A DNA stretch of 64,000 nt. It comes from Actinomycetota bacterium (GTDB lineage Bacteria; Actinomycetota; Thermoleophilia; Gaiellales; F1-60-MAGs149). The notes beneath the pieces are model-generated. The model did not search any database and was not told the origin of the DNA. It saw nothing but the letters and a program-made list of their open reading frames with translations. Both the position numbers and the translations under genes were made by a program. This document shows positions 8,062 through 21,448 of this stretch, in pieces. The stretch lies in assembly GCA_016870485.1 (NCBI GenBank), contig VGBM01000002.1, positions 173,033 through 237,032 of the forward strand, in the 5' to 3' direction. How positions within the stretch are numbered: the stretch's first letter is position 1; every line of letters begins with the position of its first letter.

Positions 8062-8738
8062 GGCGACGTGCGCCCGTGCGCCACGAAGGCGCGGTGCGTG
8101 ACGGGCATCCGCGTCTCGAACAGGGCCTCGACGGCCTCCGCGTAGCGGCGGATCTCGCGCTGGGCGTGCTCGGCGTTGCGCAGGCTGAGGAAGTTCATCA
8201 GGGCGCGCGCGTTCACCGTCCACCAGAACTCGGTCATGATCCCGACCGGCAGGACGCTGCGCGCGACCTCCCGCGCGACGCCGTCCGCGAGCATCGCCTC
8301 GTAGGCCGCGTACGAGGCCGCGTACGACGCCTCCATCGCGGCGCGGGTGCGCTCCGCGGTCTCCATGTCGACGGCCTCGAAGGTGTAGGCGCCCGGCTTG
8401 CCGACCTGGGTGCGCACGTCCTCGAGGGCGGGCACGTAGAAGGCCTCGTCGATCTTCGCGTAGCGGCCCGAGAGCTCGTTGAAGGAGCCGATCCGGTGCC
8501 GGATCCACTCCCGCATCACGAAGATCGGGCAGCGCACGTGGAAGCGGAACGCGTTGTGCTCGAACGGCGTGCCGTGCCGCTCGCGCATGAGGAAGCCGAT
8601 CAGGCCCTCGTCGCGCTCGTCCATCTCGGCGCGGCGCGTGCCGAAGGAGACGCGCGCGGCGTTGACCACGCTGAGGTCGTCGGCCATCGCGCCGTCGAGG
8701 TGCACGAAGCCGTCGGCGAGGACGTCGATGCGGTCCAT
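8058..8738 (-). CDS. thyX: flavin-dependent thymidylate synthase
   Basis: 226 residues. ThyX methylates dUMP to dTMP with methylenetetrahydrofolate as carbon donor and FAD/NADPH as reductant. The ThyX motif is intact: Arg80-His81-Arg82, Ser85, Asn87, Glu88, Ser90, Arg92 and Tyr93 in RHRIGSFNELSGRY. Length is normal. ATG 8738 has TAGATT ending six bases upstream. Its stop interlocks with that of the convergent SDR gene. No thyA is seen in the window. Confidence 0.95.
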   Translation of the reverse strand: MDRIDVLADGFVHLDGAMADDLSVVNAARVSFGTRRAEMDERDEGLIGFLMRERHGTPFEHNAFRFHVRCPIFVMREWIRHRIGSFNELSGRYAKIDEAFYVPALEDVRTQVGKPGAYTFEAVDMETAERTRAAMEASYAASYAAYEAMLADGVAREVARSVLPVGIMTEFWWTVNARALMNFLSLRNAEHAQREIRRYAEAVEALFETRMPVTHRAFVAHGRTSP

Positions 8739-8744
8739 GGCGCC

Positions 8745-8750
8745 AATCTA
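8745..8750 (-). promoter_or_regulatory. -10 hexamer TAGATT for thyX
   Basis: Ends six bases before ATG 8738 on the minus strand, with no ribosome site between. Confidence 0.6.
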
Positions 8751-8769
8751 GGCGCGGCCCCGGACGCGC

Positions 8770-10266
8770 CTAGAGGCCGTAGAGGGCGCCGTAGCGCTCC
8801 TCGAGGTACGCCATGAAGGCGTCGCTGCCGAGGTCGCGCCCCGTCGCCTCCCGCATCAGCTCCTCGCCGGGCGTGACGGCGCCGTGGCGGTGCACCTGCT
8901 CGCGCAGCCAGGCGAGGATCGCCCCAAACGCGCCGGCGCGCACGAGGCCGTCGACGTCGAGGTCGCGGCGCATCGCCTCGAGGAGCCCCGCCGAGTAGAG
9001 GTTGCCGAGCGTGTACGTCGGGAAGTAGCCGATGTAGCCCTCCGACCAGTGCACGTCCTGCATCACGCCCTCGACGTCGTCCTTGGGCGCGTAGCCCAGG
9101 TACTCGGCCATGCGCGCGTTCCAGATCTCGGGCAGGTCCGCGACGGCGACGCGCTGCTCGATCAGGTCGACCTCGAGCTCGAAGCGCAGCAGGATGTGGA
9201 GGTTGTAGGTGACCTCGTCGGACTCGACCCGGATCGGCGTGCGCGCCACCCGGCAGACGGCGCGCTGCATCCCGAGCGCGTCGACGTCGTCGAGCTGCCC
9301 GGGGAAGTGCTCGCGGGCCACGGGCAGGTAGTGCTCCCAGAAGGCCAGCGAGCGGCCGATCACGTTCTCGTAGAGGCGCGACTGCGACTCGTGCAGCCCG
9401 AGCGACGGGGCGGCGCTGACCGTGCTGCGCCAGAGCGACTCGGCATGGCCCTGCTCGTAGAGGCCGTGGCCGCACTCGTGCACGCTCGCGTACAGGCAGG
9501 CCGGCAGCCAGTGCTCCCAGATGCGCGTGGTCAGGCGGATGTCGGTCGGGGCGGTGCCACCCGTGAAGGGGTGCGTCGAGCGGTCCTGGCGGCCGCGCTC
9601 GAAGTCGAAGCCGAGGTCGCGGAGGACGCGCAGCGAGAACGCCTCCTGCGCCGCCGGGTCGAAGCCGCGCTCGAGCACGGACACGTCGGGTGCGGGCCGG
9701 TCGAGGATGCGCTGCGCGAACGGCACGAGGCGGGCGCGCAGGTCGGCCAGGAGCGGCTGCAGCCGCTCGAGCCGCATCCCCGGCTCGAACTCGTCGAGCA
9801 GGGCGTCGTAGCGGGTGCCGTCGCCGCGCAGGAGGTCGGCCTCCTCGACCTTGAGGCGCATCAGCTCCTCGAGCGCGGGCCGGTAGTCGGCGAAGGCGCC
9901 CGTGGTGCGGGCGTGCTCCCAGGCCTGGTTCGTGCGCGAGCGCTGCTCGGCGAGCCGGCGCACGAACGCCTCCGGCAGCTTCGTCGCCTTGTCACGCTGG
10001 CGCCGCGCCTCGCGCAGCATCGCCCGCTGCTCGACGGTCAGGTCGGCGAGCGCGTCGGCCGCGTCGATCGCCTCGCCGTAGGCCGGGTCGACGAGCCGCT
10101 GGTGCGCGATCGCCGCCAGGGTGGCGCCCTGCAGCGCCCGGGCCTCGCGCCCGCCCGGCGGGCAGATCACCTGCTCGTCCCAGCCGAGCAGGCCGAGCAC
10201 GCCGCCCAGGTCGCTCTGCTCGTGCATCCGCGCCGCGAAGGCGCCCCAGGTGTCGCGACCCGTCAT
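8770..10266 (-). CDS. M32 family metallocarboxypeptidase (thermostable carboxypeptidase 1 type)
   Basis: 498 residues, full family length. The zinc motif HECGH is at 263-267 (SVHECGHGLYEQGH). Downstream, ESQSRLYENVIGRS carries the third metal ligand Glu of the family, and the helical C-terminal half has the usual ARTPIRVESDEVTYNLHI block. M32 enzymes are cytoplasmic, homodimeric carboxypeptidases of broad specificity; no signal peptide is present here. ATG 10266 is preceded at six bases by TAGGCT (10278-10273). The cspA terminator lies just upstream on the same strand, so the gene is its own transcription unit. Confidence 0.95.
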   Translation of the reverse strand: MTGRDTWGAFAARMHEQSDLGGVLGLLGWDEQVICPPGGREARALQGATLAAIAHQRLVDPAYGEAIDAADALADLTVEQRAMLREARRQRDKATKLPEAFVRRLAEQRSRTNQAWEHARTTGAFADYRPALEELMRLKVEEADLLRGDGTRYDALLDEFEPGMRLERLQPLLADLRARLVPFAQRILDRPAPDVSVLERGFDPAAQEAFSLRVLRDLGFDFERGRQDRSTHPFTGGTAPTDIRLTTRIWEHWLPACLYASVHECGHGLYEQGHAESLWRSTVSAAPSLGLHESQSRLYENVIGRSLAFWEHYLPVAREHFPGQLDDVDALGMQRAVCRVARTPIRVESDEVTYNLHILLRFELEVDLIEQRVAVADLPEIWNARMAEYLGYAPKDDVEGVMQDVHWSEGYIGYFPTYTLGNLYSAGLLEAMRRDLDVDGLVRAGAFGAILAWLREQVHRHGAVTPGEELMREATGRDLGSDAFMAYLEERYGALYGL

Positions 10267-10272
10267 GCCAGC

Positions 10273-10278
10273 AGCCTA
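10273..10278 (-). promoter_or_regulatory. -10 hexamer TAGGCT for the M32 carboxypeptidase
   Basis: Ends six bases before ATG 10266 and begins about ten bases after the cspA terminator T-run. Confidence 0.6.
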
Positions 10279-10288
10279 CCCGCGCACG

Positions 10289-10328
10289 AAAAAAGGCGCC
10301 GCCCCCGCCGACAGGCGGGGACGGCGCC
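10289..10328 (-). terminator. intrinsic terminator of cspA
   Basis: On the minus strand a 15-base stem (10328-10314 with 10309-10295, one mismatch), a four-base loop and a run of six T (10294-10289) begin 15 bases after the cspA stop. Confidence 0.92.
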
Positions 10329-10342
10329 GCACAACGCGAAGA

Positions 10343-10549
10343 TCAGTCGAGCATCTCGACGTCGATCGCCTCGGGGCCCTTCTGGCCCTCGCGCGCCTCG
10401 TACGAGACCTTCGCACCCTCGCGGAGCGTGCGGAATCCGCTTCCGGTCACGCTCGAGTAGTGGACGAAGAGGTCCTTCCCACCACCATCAGGGGCGATGA
10501 AGCCATAGCCCTTCGCATCGGAGAACCACTTCACAACTCCGGTCGCCAT
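10343..10549 (-). CDS. cspA: cold-shock protein
   Basis: 68 residues, a single OB-fold cold-shock domain with both RNA-binding motifs, KGYGFI (RNP1) and LFVHY (RNP2). It binds single-stranded RNA and melts secondary structure. ATG 10549 has AAGGACGG eleven bases upstream. A TACGGT element at 10628-10623 would give a 5' leader of about 65 bases, as cold-shock mRNAs often have. The gene ends in a strong intrinsic terminator, so it is monocistronic. Confidence 0.95.
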   Translation of the reverse strand: MATGVVKWFSDAKGYGFIAPDGGGKDLFVHYSSVTGSGFRTLREGAKVSYEAREGQKGPEAIDVEMLD

Positions 10550-10622
10550 GCGGCACCCGTCCTTCTCTAACGACCCCGTCCGCCGGGCCTCACGTCCCCG
10601 CACCGTGCGGCGGGACGGGCAG

Positions 10623-10628
10623 ACCGTA
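10623..10628 (-). promoter_or_regulatory. candidate -10 TACGGT for cspA
   Basis: On the minus strand 73 bases before ATG 10549. Unlike most genes here it leaves a leader. Confidence 0.35.
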
Positions 10629-10679
10629 CAGGATTCTGGTGCGGATTGCTGCGATCTCCCCCGGCGGGAGCCGCTGCGC

Positions 10680-11216
10680 CTACATCCAGCCCTCGCCATC
10701 GGAGATCCCGATCACGCGGCCGCGCGGCACGAGCGCGTCCTCGTCGAGGCCGCCGAAGGCGCCGCGATGGAAGATCAGGGGCTCGCCCGGCGAGCTCTCG
10801 AAGTGGACGACCTCGCCGATCACGAGGTCGTGGTCGCCGGCGGTGACGATGTCGAAGATCGAGCAGCGCATGATCGCCAGCGCGTGGCGCACGGAGTAGA
10901 AGCCGTGCGGGTCCAGCATCGCGTGGTCCATCGGGAAGTCCGCGCCGCGCTGGGCGAACGCGAGCGCGGTGTCCTGCTGGCGGCGGTGGAGGACGTTGAC
11001 GGCCATCTTGCCGCTGTCCTTGGCGCCGTCGAGGGTGCGCGTGCCGTGCGCGAGCGACACGAGGATCAGGAGCGGGTCGAGGGACACGCTCGTGAACGAG
11101 TTCAGGGTCATGCCCTGGGGCGCGCCGGCGTTCGTCGTCGTGACCACGGTCACGCCGGTCGCGAAGGCGCCGACCGTGTCGCGGAACGCGCGGGCCTCAT
11201 GGGAGGGGATCGCCAT
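10680..11216 (-). CDS. flavin reductase family protein (FMN-binding split barrel)
   Basis: 178 residues from ATG 11216. The sequence fits the DIM6/NTAB flavin-reductase fold: AFATGVTVVTT, GMTLNSFTSVSLDPLLILVSL (flavin-binding strand and loop), SGKMAVNVL, and GDHDLVIGEVV near the end. Such proteins reduce free FMN/FAD with NAD(P)H for a monooxygenase, or bind flavin themselves. ATG 11216 was preferred to an upstream in-frame start at 11297 because TACCGT ends eight bases before it. The EamA exporter diverges from the same promoter region. No dedicated monooxygenase lies adjacent. Confidence 0.88.
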   Translation of the reverse strand: MAIPSHEARAFRDTVGAFATGVTVVTTTNAGAPQGMTLNSFTSVSLDPLLILVSLAHGTRTLDGAKDSGKMAVNVLHRRQQDTALAFAQRGADFPMDHAMLDPHGFYSVRHALAIMRCSIFDIVTAGDHDLVIGEVVHFESSPGEPLIFHRGAFGGLDEDALVPRGRVIGISDGEGWM

Positions 11217-11224
11217 GGCCGGTA

Positions 11225-11230
11225 ACGGTA
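11225..11230 (-). promoter_or_regulatory. -10 hexamer TACCGT for the flavin reductase gene
   Basis: Ends eight bases before ATG 11216. It is only 11 bases from the divergent -10 of the EamA gene, so polymerase can occupy one or the other but hardly both. Confidence 0.55.
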
Positions 11231-11241
11231 GCGCGCAGCCG

Positions 11242-11247
11242 TACGAT
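11242..11247 (+). promoter_or_regulatory. -10 hexamer TACGAT for the EamA gene
   Basis: Ends six bases before GTG 11254, which fixes the start of the transporter gene well inside a longer open frame. Confidence 0.55.
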
Positions 11248-11253
11248 GCGGCG

Positions 11254-12159
11254 GTGGCCGCGAAGGGCATCATCCGGGCGCCCGCGGGGCTGCGCACCGC
11301 CCAGGGCCTGATCGCCGTCTCGGCGGTCCTCTACGGCACCCAGGGCATCTTCGCGTCGTTGGCCTACGAGCACGGCGCCTCCGTCGGGGTGCTCCTCGCC
11401 GTGCGCGCCATCCTCTTCCTCGTGCTCGCGCTGTTCCTCCTCGACCGCGCGCGGCGCGCGACCCTGCGCGGGCACCGCCGCACGATCGCGCTCGCCTGCT
11501 TCACGTCGGTGGCGGGGCCCTTCCTGTACTTCGCCGCGATCACCCGCATGGACCCGGCGACGGTGACCCTGATCTTCTTCCTCTACCCCGCCCTGACCCT
11601 GGTCGGGGCGCGCCTCCTCGGCCGCGTGCGGCTGACCGCGCTGTCGCTCCTGGTCACCGCGATCACCCTCGCCGGCGTCGTGCTCGCGATCGGCAGCCCC
11701 GTCGGCACGGTCGACCCGCTCGGCGTGCTCCTGTCCCTCGCCTTCGCGGTCGTGATCGCGATCTACTTCCTCGCCGCCGAGCGCGGCCTCGAGGGCGTCG
11801 ACCCCCTCGCCTGGCTCGGCATCACCGTGCTCGCCGCGGCGGTCTTCTTGGTGCCGTTCGGCCCGCTGATCGGGGGCGTCGCGTTCCCCGGCGCGTCGGG
11901 CTGGCTGGCCCTCGTCGGCGTGGCCGTGGTCGCGAGCATCCTGCCGTGCCTGTTCCAGACCGCGGGGCTGATGCGCCTCGGCGGCGCCGCCACGTCGCTC
12001 GTGGCCACCGTCGAGATCGCCACCGTCGTCATCCTCAGCGTCATCGTCCTCGGCGAGCGCCCGACGCCCGTGTCCCTCGTCGGCGCGGCGCTCGTGATCG
12101 TCGGTGCGGCGCTCGCGCCGGTCACCGTCCGCCGCACGACGACCCCGTCACCCCTGTAG
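11254..12159 (+). CDS. EamA/DMT-superfamily transporter
   Basis: 301 residues from GTG 11254. Ten hydrophobic segments form two five-helix EamA repeats; the first ends near GVVLAIGSPVG and the second carries the typical GGAATSLVATVEIATVVILSV then LGERPT signature. DMT exporters move amino acids, nucleotides-sugars or metabolites out of the cell; the substrate cannot be told. Its 3' end overlaps by 12 bases the end of a convergent capA remnant. Confidence 0.9.
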   Translation: MAAKGIIRAPAGLRTAQGLIAVSAVLYGTQGIFASLAYEHGASVGVLLAVRAILFLVLALFLLDRARRATLRGHRRTIALACFTSVAGPFLYFAAITRMDPATVTLIFFLYPALTLVGARLLGRVRLTALSLLVTAITLAGVVLAIGSPVGTVDPLGVLLSLAFAVVIAIYFLAAERGLEGVDPLAWLGITVLAAAVFLVPFGPLIGGVAFPGASGWLALVGVAVVASILPCLFQTAGLMRLGGAATSLVATVEIATVVILSVIVLGERPTPVSLVGAALVIVGAALAPVTVRRTTTPSPL

Positions 12160-12516
12160 GCCGGTGCAGCCGCGCAGGGCCCGCCAGTCGGCGATCGCCG
12201 CCGTGCCCGCCGCACCCGTCAGGGGCACGGGGCGCCCGCCCTCGATCTCGGCGGGCCGCCAGCGGTAGCCGTCGATGCGGCGACCGTGGCCGTGACCTCG
12301 AGGACGCCGGTGCGGGCGGCGACGCCGCCGCCCGTGGAGAAGACGACGTTGCCGAGGCCGTAGTCGACGAACGCGCGGCCGAGCATGCCCCCGCCGAGCA
12401 GGATGTGCGCGTGCGAGCCGTCGATGATGTCGGCACCCGCGCGGACCAGGTTGCGGGCCAGGGACACCTGCCGGTCGAGCGGCCATGCCTCCCATTGTTC
12501 ACCGGGTTCGGGGCGG
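12148..12516 (-). pseudogene. CapA-family (poly-gamma-glutamate synthesis/metallophosphatase-like) C-terminal remnant
   Basis: On the minus strand the frame from about 12516 to 12290 reads like the last part of CapA proteins: DRQVSLARNLVRAGAD, then DGSHAHILLGGGMLG with the conserved GSHAH metal motif, and FVDYGLGNVVF. A shift near 12285 moves the rest (GYRWRPAEIEGGRPVPL to GCTGLQG, stop 12148) into another frame. The N-terminal two thirds of the usual protein are missing, and the remnant stops where the quinone-reductase promoter begins. Truncation plus frameshift make it a pseudogene. Confidence 0.75.
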
Positions 12517-12537
12517 CTCCGCTCCCCGCGCCTCGGG

Positions 12538-12543
12538 TACGCT
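12538..12543 (+). promoter_or_regulatory. -10 hexamer TACGCT for the quinone reductase
   Basis: Lies 27 bases before ATG 12571, leaving room for the Shine-Dalgarno at 12559-12565; a leadered contrast to the leaderless neighbours. Confidence 0.5.
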
Positions 12544-12570
12544 CGCGGGGTCGAAGCGAGGAGGAGCGCG

Positions 12571-13548
12571 ATGCGCTGCGTGGTCTACACCGGAGCCGGG
12601 GGCAACGAGGTCGTCAGCTGCGAGGAGCGGCCCGACCCGGTCTGCGGCGACGAGGAGGTCCTGATCCACGCGGCCTTCGCCGGCCTCAACGGCGCCGACG
12701 TCGCCCAGCGCGGCGGGCACTACCCGGCACCGCCGGGCTGGCCCGCCGACATCCCGGGCCTCGAGGTGGCGGGCGTCGTGCACGAGGTGGGCGCCAAGGT
12801 GCGCGGCTGGCAGGTCGGCGACCGCGGCTGGGGCCTCGTCGGCGGCGGCGGGCTCGCCGACCGCGTCGCCGTCCACGCGAGCTGTGTCGTGCCCGTCGCG
12901 GAGCGCCTCGACGCGCGCGAGATCGCGGCCGTACCGGAGGTGTTCATCACGGCCCACGACGCCATCGCCACGCAGGCCGGGCTCCGCCCCGGCGAGGTCC
13001 TCCTCGTCCACGGCGCCGCCGGCGGCGTCGGCTCTGCGGCCGTGCAGATCGGCGTCGCGATGGGCGCCACCGTGATCGGCGTCAGCCGCCATCCGGAGGG
13101 CCGTGACGCGGTCGCCGGCTGGGGCGCCACCGCGATCGACGCGGAGGGCTGGCCCGAGCGGGTCCTGGAGCTGACCGGCGGGCGCGGCGCGGACGTGATC
13201 CTCGAGCTCGTCGGCGCCCCGAACTGGCCCGGCGACATCCACTGCATCGCCCGCCGCGGGCGCCTCGCGATCGTCGGGATCGGGGCCGGCCAGAAGGTCG
13301 AGCTGGCCCTGCGCGACCTGATGACGAAGCGCGCGACGGTGTTCGGGACCACGCTCCGGGCGCGCCCCCTCGGCGAGAAGGTCGACGCGATCACCCGCTT
13401 CCACGCGGAGTGCGGGCCGCTCTTCGACCGCGGCCGGCTCGACCCCGTCATCGACCGCGCGTTCCCCTGGCACGAGGCCGCGGAGGCCCTCGCGCGGATG
13501 GAGGGCCCGGGCAAGGTCGGCAAGGTGCTGCTCGACTTCTCGGCGTAG
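12571..13548 (+). CDS. NAD(P)H:quinone oxidoreductase, MDR superfamily (QOR/PIG3 type)
   Basis: 325 residues. An N-terminal GroES-like domain (1-120) with the NGADVAQRGGHYPAPPG quinone-reductase motif precedes a Rossmann domain with HGAAGGVGSAAVQIG and a VDAxGG-like continuation. There is no catalytic or structural zinc Cys set, so it belongs to zinc-independent quinone reductases rather than alcohol dehydrogenases. Reaction: NADPH-dependent reduction of quinones or enals. A clear GAGGAGG sits six bases before ATG 12571. Confidence 0.9.
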   Translation: MRCVVYTGAGGNEVVSCEERPDPVCGDEEVLIHAAFAGLNGADVAQRGGHYPAPPGWPADIPGLEVAGVVHEVGAKVRGWQVGDRGWGLVGGGGLADRVAVHASCVVPVAERLDAREIAAVPEVFITAHDAIATQAGLRPGEVLLVHGAAGGVGSAAVQIGVAMGATVIGVSRHPEGRDAVAGWGATAIDAEGWPERVLELTGGRGADVILELVGAPNWPGDIHCIARRGRLAIVGIGAGQKVELALRDLMTKRATVFGTTLRARPLGEKVDAITRFHAECGPLFDRGRLDPVIDRAFPWHEAAEALARMEGPGKVGKVLLDFSA

Positions 13549-13640
13549 CGGCGTAAGCGGGGGCCGCGAGCGCCCGACACCCGGCCGAGATGCACGACCG
13601 GCCCCGCCGCCCCGCCCTTCCCTTCCCCCGCCGCGCCCGG

Positions 13641-13646
13641 CAGAAT
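13641..13646 (+). promoter_or_regulatory. -10-like hexamer CAGAAT for the ECF-like sigma gene
   Basis: Ends eight bases before ATG 13655. The same CAGAAT occurs at 14205-14210, seven bases before GTG 14218 of the next gene, which hints at a second start or at self-recognition by the sigma factor. Confidence 0.4.
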
Positions 13647-13654
13647 CCGGACCG

Positions 13655-14221
13655 ATGGTCGACGACGCCGCCTTCGACGCGGACCTGGTCCGGTGCGCCC
13701 GTGCGGCGCGAGCCGACGGCGACGACGAGCGCGCCCGGCGGCTGGCCGCCGAGCTGTGGGGCCGCTACGAGGACCGCGCCCGCATCGCCGCGCGCCGCGT
13801 GGCCCGCGGCGCCGAGGTCGACGAGGTCTTCGGCAACCTGCAGCTGCGCTTCGTCCTGTGGGTCTACAACCGCGACCAGGAGCCCCGGCACATGGGCGGC
13901 CTGATCACGCAGATGGCGAAGTGGGCGTACGGGGACGTGCAGCGGGCCGAGGCCCGCCAGCCCGTCACCGTCGAGGAGATCGACCGCACGCCGTACGAGG
14001 ACGACGCGCTCGACCTGGTCCTCGACCGCGACGAGATCGCGCGGCTCGTGCCGATCCTGTCCGACCGCGAGCGGGTCGTGATCGAGCGGATGCTCGAGGA
14101 CGCGCCCGACGCCGAGGTCGCGGCCGAGCTCGACGTCGAACCCAACAACCTCCACCAGATCCGCTGGCGGGCGATGCGGCGCCTGCGCGCGGCGGCCGAG
14201 CAGGCAGAATCGGGGACGTGA
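13655..14221 (+). CDS. ECF-like RNA polymerase sigma factor
   Basis: 188 residues. The N-terminal half (about 30-110) resembles a diverged sigma region 2, with DEVFGNLQLRFVLWVYN where DDVVQDVFLRLW is usual. Residues 125-180 are a convincing region 4: LSDRERVVIERMLEDAP, then helix-turn-helix AEVAAELDVEPNNLHQIRWRAMRRLR. Two-domain architecture without region 3 is that of ECF factors. The stop overlaps the start of the next gene, so they form an operon. That partner has no zinc anti-sigma motif. The role is unknown; the convergent ImmA/IrrE peptidase suggests proteolytic control. Confidence 0.8.
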   Translation: MVDDAAFDADLVRCARAARADGDDERARRLAAELWGRYEDRARIAARRVARGAEVDEVFGNLQLRFVLWVYNRDQEPRHMGGLITQMAKWAYGDVQRAEARQPVTVEEIDRTPYEDDALDLVLDRDEIARLVPILSDRERVVIERMLEDAPDAEVAAELDVEPNNLHQIRWRAMRRLRAAAEQAESGT

Positions 14222-14823
14222 TGGACGAGCGCGAGCTGCTCCTCGGCGAGCTGATGGCGGAGGTCCTCGCCGCCCTGGACGAGCGCCGCTTCGACGCGGT
14301 CGACCCGATCCTCGAGCGGGCCGGCGACGACCGCCAGCCGGTGCTCGACATGGTCGAGCTGGCCCTCTCGATCCGCGGCCCCGCCGCGCCCGCGGCGGCC
14401 GTCGTCGACGAGCTCGCCGCCGCGCCGATGTTCGACGAGCGCGCCTGGGCGGACATCCTCGAGCCTGCGCGCCACGCGCTCGGGCTCAAGCGCCCCGAGC
14501 TGATCGACCGACTCGCGGAGCGCCTCGGCGTCGCCGGCGCGGAGGGCCGCGCCCGGCTCGCGGAGCGCTACCACGAGCTGGAGAGCGGGCTGCTCCCCGC
14601 GCAGGGCGTCGCCCCCGCGCTGACCGGCGCGCTCGGTGACCTGCTCGGCGGGATCGGCGAGACGCTGCGCCAGACGCGCTACAACGCGGCCGGCCTCGGC
14701 CCCGACCTCGCCTTCAACCGCACGGGCGCCCCGCTCGAGCTGCACATGGACGTGCAGATGCTCCCGTCGGACGAGCCGACGACGGACGCCGAGCGCGTCG
14801 TCGACGACCTCTTCGGCGTCTAG
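14221..14823 (+). CDS. hypothetical protein, operon partner of the ECF-like sigma factor
   Basis: 200 residues, acidic and mostly helical, without signal peptide, membrane segment or HxxxCxxC anti-sigma motif. A middle Leu/Ala-rich part (about 60-130) looks like packed helices; the C-terminus has a polar LHMDVQMLPSDEP stretch. GTG 14218 directly before ATG 14221 is an alternative start, overlapping the sigma stop. The last codon TAG is shared as CTAG with the convergent ImmA/IrrE gene. Position suggests a regulator of the sigma factor, but this is inference from order only. Confidence 0.75.
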   Translation: MDERELLLGELMAEVLAALDERRFDAVDPILERAGDDRQPVLDMVELALSIRGPAAPAAAVVDELAAAPMFDERAWADILEPARHALGLKRPELIDRLAERLGVAGAEGRARLAERYHELESGLLPAQGVAPALTGALGDLLGGIGETLRQTRYNAAGLGPDLAFNRTGAPLELHMDVQMLPSDEPTTDAERVVDDLFGV

Positions 14824-15386
14824 AGCCCGGGGTCGTAGTCGTCGCGGCGCGGGCGCCGCTTGATGTAGCCGAGGTTGTAGAGCCGCCAGGCCATCGACAG
14901 CGCCGACACCCCGAAGGCCGCGGCGAGGCCCGGCACGTCGGCCCCGTCGCGCCCGACCGCGCCGTGCACGCGCGGCTCGGGCATCAGGAGCTCGGCCGCG
15001 AAGCGGTTCGCCTCGCGCTCGCGCACCTGCTCCGGCGAGCGCTCCCGCGCCCCGGCGGGCTCGTAGTCGGCGGTGCGGGTGACGGTCACGTCCTCGATCT
15101 CGTCGCGGTGGAGCTCCCAGTGCCCCACCTCGTGCGCGATCGTGAAGCGCCGCCGGGCCGGCCACAGCCCGGCCTCGAGCGCGTTGACGTGGATCTCGCG
15201 CTGCTGCAGGAGCAGCATCCCCGACACCCCGGCGTCGAGCGGGACGTCGCGCACGTGCAGCCCGCAGAGCGACTCGGCGATGTCCTCGACCGGCACGGGG
15301 CCCGCGTCCGGCAGGCCGTAGACCGCGCCGTAGCGCTCGAGCAGGCCGCGCGCGGCGGCGGTATCGCGGTCCTCCGTGGCGGCCAT
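14820..15386 (-). CDS. ImmA/IrrE-family metallopeptidase
   Basis: 188 residues from ATG 15386. The zinc motif HEVGH is in FTIAHEVGHWELH and the third ligand region follows as EREANRFAAELLMPE, the two hallmarks of ImmA/IrrE (DUF955) peptidases. Known members cleave or displace a cognate DNA-binding repressor (ImmA-ImmR, IrrE-DdrO). No XRE-type repressor gene is adjacent; the convergent ECF-like sigma operon is the nearest candidate target. Start chosen because TACCAT ends six bases upstream, although the frame stays open to 15452. Confidence 0.9.
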   Translation of the reverse strand: MAATEDRDTAAARGLLERYGAVYGLPDAGPVPVEDIAESLCGLHVRDVPLDAGVSGMLLLQQREIHVNALEAGLWPARRRFTIAHEVGHWELHRDEIEDVTVTRTADYEPAGARERSPEQVREREANRFAAELLMPEPRVHGAVGRDGADVPGLAAAFGVSALSMAWRLYNLGYIKRRPRRDDYDPGL

Positions 15387-15392
15387 GCACGC

Positions 15393-15398
15393 ATGGTA
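15393..15398 (-). promoter_or_regulatory. -10 hexamer TACCAT for the ImmA/IrrE gene
   Basis: Ends six bases before ATG 15386 on the minus strand. Confidence 0.55.
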
Positions 15399-15433
15399 GG
15401 CGGCACGCCGCCCGGACGCCGGCCCGAGCCACA

Positions 15434-15475
15434 TCTGAACCGTTTGATTCAATTGCGGTCAGACACTGAACCGGA
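15434..15475. promoter_or_regulatory. AT-rich repeat region between immA-like gene and gltB
   Basis: Within otherwise GC-rich DNA, CTGAACCG occurs twice as a direct repeat about 33 bases apart, flanking the nine-base palindrome TTGATTCAA (15444-15452). It is placed where a regulator of gltB, about 20-60 bases upstream of its -10, would bind. No known regulator motif is claimed. Confidence 0.35.
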
Positions 15476-15492
15476 CGGCGCACCTCGTCGCG

Positions 15493-15498
15493 TACACT
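15493..15498 (+). promoter_or_regulatory. -10 hexamer TACACT for gltB
   Basis: Ends nine bases before ATG 15508; no Shine-Dalgarno lies between. Confidence 0.55.
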
Positions 15499-15507
15499 GC
15501 CGGTCCG

Positions 15508-21433
<5,926 letters not shown>

Positions 21434-21448
21434 CGACGATCGCCGTGC

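Noticed and set aside
10969..11253. N-terminal extension of the EamA gene
   Set aside because: The open frame extends back to 10969 but runs antisense to the flavin reductase; the -10 before GTG 11254 sets the start.
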